From contig NC_050175.1 in assembly GCF_008315115.2 (NCBI RefSeq), positions 33,152,801-33,216,800 on the forward strand: a DNA stretch of 64,000 bases. Direction: 5' to 3'. Below are positions 59,908 through 64,000 of this stretch, one piece after another; the first letter of the stretch is position 1, and every line of letters starts with the position of its first letter. The notes under the pieces are model-generated. The model was not told where the DNA came from and made no database searches. It saw only the letters and a list, made by a program, of their open reading frames with translations. The position numbers and the translations under genes are program-made. This stretch comes from Sander lucioperca. Lineage: Eukaryota > Chordata > Actinopteri > Perciformes > Percidae.

Positions 59908-60113
59908 TCTATAGAGTCAGTTACTATGGTAACTGACTCTGTGAACCTAACCTGGTCGGGAGCAGGTTTTCTTCAAGAAACCTTGAGTTTCTCTCAGTCT
60001 CCTCCCTCTGACACAGCGCGCTTTCATTTCCTCATTCATTCATTCAGTCTGTATCAGGCGCATTTTAGTTTTATGTTATTTATGTTAGGCAGATTATACG
60101 TTTTTTTCTCAAA

Positions 60114-60475
60114 CATGTCATGTCCTTTTGTCGACGATCCCGTGATGAAAAAGCTGTATTACTTCACAGAGAGTTTACGTAGGGAGATGATATTGAGTCC
60201 CGACTAGATGTATTTTCATTTCCAGATAACCGATTTGAGAGGTATTTTTCTTCAGATTCAGATTCTTCGATCAGATATGTAGATATCTTATCCGTCCTCA
60301 TATCACTAACATCTACCATTCGCATTATGTTTTTTGCAAACGGCAGTTTTCTTTACAACATTGGTGATGGGGATCATATTAGTAAAGCCACTGTATGCAG
60401 AGCCGTCAGAAAAGTGTGTCTTGCTCTGAAACGTTTTTGTAGTGTTCCCTGGACACAAACCAGTGAAAGCCATTA
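60114..60475 (+). pseudogene. Harbinger transposase N-terminal relic
   Basis: It starts ATGTCATGTCC: MSCPFVDDPVMKKLYYFTES then LRREMILSPD and a stop. In other frames it continues with the family blocks FANGSFLYNIGDGDHISKAT and VCRAVRKVCLALKRF. These precede the first catalytic Asp of PIF/Harbinger transposases, and the catalytic core is missing. Confidence 0.65.
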
Positions 60476-61041
60476 AAAAGAATTAAATCATTATAAATTA
60501 TATTTCTGTTAATGATCATGGTGCTGCAGGCTCAGAATGGGATTAGTAGTAGCTTACTTTTTCGCCCGCAGCATTGCACCTTAATGAAATTATAGGTGTA
60601 ATACCATTCTACTTTTCACCAGTAATATTATAGGTTACCTGTGATTAAATATGAAATTAATACTGTCAATGCTTACGCATTGACTCGAGCAGCAATTTTC
60701 TCCCACACCAATTCTCTCTCTGTTGCAGCAGCCGCTATGTTGCTTTTTTAACGAAATACATGTTCAAACAAGCTGTTTGTGCGCATGAGTATTTCCGCCG
60801 ACCAGTTTGTTTGTGGTTGTTACCATGGTGAATCGTAGTATCATGGCTCTATTCATGCTGCCTTTTTATTGTGGTGGTGCACGCGCTTAACTCTGGGTAA
60901 ACCTACTCCGAGTTGATTGAACCAACTCAAATCAGCTGTTCTGGAACCGAAAACTCAGTTTCCCATTTCAGGGTAAATCAACTCAGACATCAGGGTTAGA
61001 CTCAGAGTTTGTTAAACCTCCTTCCTGAAACGGACCCCAGA

Positions 61042-61680
61042 CCATAGAAATTCTCTGCTTTGTTGGTGTGAATAGCGATGACCTCAGGATATAGGTTGAA
61101 CACAGGTTGTGTATGAAAGTCACTTTGCTAAAAATAACAAAGGGGGACAGACTGTTCTTAGGTCTACTATTCAAGTTTTGAATTTTGTGCAGCTTTTCAG
61201 TCATGGAAAAGTGCTGGAATTAGGTTTTGTATACAGATTGCAGACAGGTAGTCAAATGAAAGTTACAGCCCCCATGCTCGTGTATTCATGGCATCGGACT
61301 TAATCAGGATTTATAATGTAGTCATTTTTTTTTTGTAAATGTTCGATGCCTTGCACAGTACTTCAATTCAAATTTAATTTATAGTGTCAAATCTTAACAG
61401 AAGTGATCTCAGGACACTTTACAGAGAGTTAGCTCTAGACCAGTGTTTCTCAAACGGAGATACTAGTACCGCTAGGGGTACTTTGGAGTACAGCAGGGGG
61501 CATGTGAGATTAAATTTTTTAATGCATACTTCCTACGTCAAACGTACAGGCATACGTCAAATGTCTTTTTTATTGTGTTTTGTATATGTATATGTGTTTT
61601 GTGTAATAATTATACTATAATAATGCTATAATAATGAATGAATTAAGTAATGGATTATAAACATTTGAAGTAGCATTTAG
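61042..61680. other. stard5 intron 2 stretch with weak repeat fragments
   Basis: It contains ttcaattcaaatttaattta plus tagtgtcaaatc and, at 61442, cagtgtttctcaaacggaga, both motifs of common fish repeats. No boundaries can be set. Confidence 0.4.
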
Positions 61681-61681
61681 G

Positions 61682-61983
61682 TAGGGCTGAACGATTCAGG
61701 GAAATAAAAAATTATTTCTTCCAGATATTTCGATTCGCGATTTACAAAAAAAAAAAAAAAAAAAGTATAACTAGAGTTCAATATTCACTGTGTAACAGAT
61801 AAAACATGTCATGGAGCATTATAATGTGAGACACCATCAAAACTGCTCTATATTCTTATGCAAGGATGAGAACACAGATATGAATTGCCAGCAATAAGTG
61901 TTTTTCTTTTAATAAGCATAGAACATTGAACAGTCAAACACAGAACATTTATCACAAAAGCTAAAGTAATAATAATAATAATA

Positions 61984-62020
<37 letters not shown>

Positions 62021-62380
62021 TAAAAAAAAAACGTTCCAATAAAAAAAATATCAGTACTTTCCTGTAAACTGAAATGTCTGATGTGCCTCAGTTCAACAGC
62101 AGCACACCATCATGTTAAATAAAGTAATAAAAAAATAAATGAAAAATCCACTGAAAATAGGACATTTCTGTAAACAATCTGTGATATGTAACATTATTCC
62201 AGCAATTATCTTGTAAACAAAAAACTGTAAATATAATAATAATAAAAAGAGGAATAAAAAATGTTAAACCAAGTGTTACACCAAACAAACAACAAAATAT
62301 TCACATTTGATTAATCGCGGTCTTCACGATTAGCCACGAATCGCAATTTTGATTTGAAAACGATTCATTGTTCAGCCCTA
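61682..62380. mobile_element. hAT-type MITE with AAT microsatellite
   Basis: Inverted ends tagggctgaacgatt and cgattcattgttcagcccta lie between catttagg (61674-61681) and catttaat (62381-62388), agreeing at six of eight positions. The interior carries (AAT)n at 61967-62021. No transposase. Confidence 0.65.
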
Positions 62381-62626
62381 CATTTAATTGTGTTTCAATC
62401 ACAAGTTGATGTGTAGTAAATCAGACACTGATGGCGCAGGGCTGTGTTGTGCTTCTCTTATGTTGGCTTTTTTTTTTTTTTTTTAATAAAAAAAGAAAGT
62501 AGGGATTTCTAAGTGTACTTTGACTTGTATTTCATTGCAGACAATGTGAACACAAAATATTTCATGTTTTGTCTGGTCAACTTAATTTCATTTGTAAATA
62601 TACATCCTTTCCTGTCATTCAGAAGA

Positions 62627-63362
62627 CAGTCAAAAAGGTTGGGACAGGAGCAATTTAGGGCTAGTAATCAGGTAAATTGATTAAATAATGATGTGATTTG
62701 AAACAGGTGATGTCAACAGGTGATTGTAATTATGATTTGGTACAAAAGCAGCATCCAAGAAAGGTCTAGTCCTAGTCTAGTTAGGAGCAAAGATGGGCCG
62801 AGGATTGCCAGTTTGCCAACAAATACGTGAGGAAAATTATTGAAATGTTTAAAAACAATGTTCCTCAAAGAAAGATAGGAAGACATTTGCTTATTTCACC
62901 TTCAACAGTGCATAACATAATTAAAAGATTCAAGGAATGTGGAGGAATTTCAGTGCGTAAAGGACAAGGGCGCAAGCCTAAACTGAACAACCGTGATCGC
63001 CGATCCCTCAGGTGGCACTGCATCAAGAATCGTCATTCATCTATAAGCGATATCACCACATGGGCTCAGGACTACTTTGGCAAACCTTTGTCAAGTACCA
63101 CAATACGTAGTTACATCCACAAATGCCAGTTAAAACTGTACTGTGCCAAAAGGAAGCCCTATGTTAACAGTGTCCAGAAGCGCCGTCGACTTCTCTGGGC
63201 TCGGAGGCATCTGGGATGGACCATCACACAGTGGAAATGTGTACTGTGGTCAGATGAATCAGTATTTCAGGTATTTTTTGGGAGAAATGGATGCTGTGTG
63301 ACCAAAGAAGAAAAGGATCATCCAGACTGTTACCAGCAACAAGTCCAAAAGCCAGGGTCTGC
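62627..63362 (+). mobile_element. Tc1/mariner element, 5' part only
   Basis: It starts near agtcaaaaaggttgggacag and carries the transposase relic (62793-63362). It is cut at about 63363, where unrelated repeat DNA begins in mid-transposase. The right end is not in the window. Confidence 0.7.
62793..63362 (+). pseudogene. Tc1-family transposase, frameshifted and truncated
   Basis: It opens at ATG 62793 (MGRGLPVCQQIREE), but a frameshift near 62825 moves the frame. From 62827 it reads the paired helix-turn-helix DNA-binding region (VPQRKIGRHLLISPSTVHNI; RKGQGRKPKLNNRDRRSLR) and then WSDESVFQVFFG, which contains the first catalytic Asp of the DDE/D triad. The second Asp and the Glu are lost because homology stops at VQKPGS near 63362. 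The copy is inactive. Confidence 0.85.
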
Positions 63363-64000
63363 AGGGTTTTCCGCAGCACTTTGCAGCTTGGGCGGCCGCC
63401 TAAGCTGGGGAACCCTACCGCCTTAACAAGGTAGTCAAAAAAAAAAAGAAAAAAAAAAAAGGCCGTCAAGTGCATCACGGACAATAGCGCGGACGCATCA
63501 CCTCTCACGCGTGGATTCTCAACGTCCCGGCTATTGCCTGGTCTTTGAGACACAGCTGTTTTTTTTTTGTTTTTTTTAATCACTACACGTGGTTCACAAT
63601 ACACGGTTAGTTAGCGTAGTTACACACAGTGAAATTACGTGTCCTGTTTTTATTTCACGCATACTATCTGCTGGAGTGTGTGAAGCTATGGGCTGAGCTC
63701 TGTTATCTCAGCGCAGTTTTGGAGAAGAGTTGTTGGGCAAAGTGGAAGAGAGAGTGTCACGGAGGATAATGGGAGCAATGCCAGTGAAACTGTTACAGCA
63801 CTTTTTTTGAAAATAGTTTAATGAGCTTAAAGTTGCACATTGCAACTGTTATTTTGAAAAGCTGGTTATTTATTAATTATTTAAATGTAATATTTAGTGT
63901 AGTGTGTAGTACAGAGTCTGCACTACAGAGATATATTAATTATATATTTAAATTTGATTTTTAGTGTAGTGTGTACTACACTAACACTGATGTCAGATGG
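63363..64000. repeat. Repeat DNA inserted in the Tc1 transposase, running off the window
   Basis: It begins cagggttttccgcagcactt, like a hAT terminus, followed by two poly-A or poly-T runs. At 63885-63988 a ~70-bp unit with ttagtgtagtgtgta is duplicated. No reading frame is recognised and no right boundary is visible. Confidence 0.45.

Larger units (their letters stand above)
58233..61036 (+). mobile_element. Harbinger-type element, transposase decayed, with nested insertions
   Basis: Ends ggtccgtttcaaaaagcagg and cctccttcctgaaacggacc are inverted, and CCAGA flanks both sides (58228-58232 and 61037-61041). A 5-bp duplication is longer than the usual 3 bp of Harbinger, so part of it may be chance. 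The transposase relic is at 60114-60475. Two further insertions sit inside: 58376-59602 and ~59717-59907. Confidence 0.65.

Overview
The window is vertebrate nuclear DNA, almost certainly from a ray-finned (teleost, probably percomorph) fish. It has small exons with GT/AG introns and long CA and CT microsatellites. It also carries a typical teleost repeat load: hAT, Harbinger, Tc1, TTAA-target elements, L1 and L2 LINEs, a tRNA-derived SINE and a BEL/Pao LTR element. No bacterial-style operon, functional tRNA, rRNA or CRISPR array is visible.

Two host genes are supported, both on the + strand. The main one is tmc3 (transmembrane channel-like 3). I traced 21 coding exons from 4091 to the stop at 52922-52924. 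Every junction keeps frame and uses GT/AG, giving 1134 codons; only a short N-terminal piece is missing. The second is stard5 (StAR-related lipid transfer protein 5). Its first two coding exons lie at 56380-56469 and 57752-57799, and the rest must lie beyond 64000. As I recall the human locus, TMC3 and STARD5 are also adjacent and in the same orientation, which supports both calls.

Layout: 1-4090 holds an unassigned flank and a deleted hAT element. 4091-16100 holds tmc3 exons 1-4, with a 2.1-kb foldback element and several MITEs in intron 1. 16101-23712 holds exons 5-6, palindromic copies of a recurrent repeat (called R1 here), a TTAA-flanked element carrying a P2X7-ballast-like gene, a SINE and a second TTAA element. 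23713-33817 is one 10-kb intron holding Harbinger relics and a full-length but broken BEL/Pao retrotransposon. 33818-47817 holds exons 7-20 and more R1 and hAT copies. 47818-51924 is an intron with a TA-flanked MITE, a 5'-truncated L1 and an L2 fragment. 51925-52924 is the long last exon. 52925-56379 is the intergenic gap, with a BED-finger relic and a RecQ-helicase-like fragment inside an element with a 9-bp target duplication. 56380-64000 is the start of stard5, whose second intron carries a nested Harbinger complex, an hAT MITE and a broken Tc1 transposase.

The most unusual items are captured or accessory coding domains inside non-autonomous elements: P2X7-ballast-like, RecQ-helicase-like, Myb/SANT-like and THAP-like. 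Also notable are two complementary palindromic R1 copies, a BEL element whose LTRs are nearly identical although its reading frame is badly broken, and a perfect palindrome centred on a CRE site inside a TTAA element.
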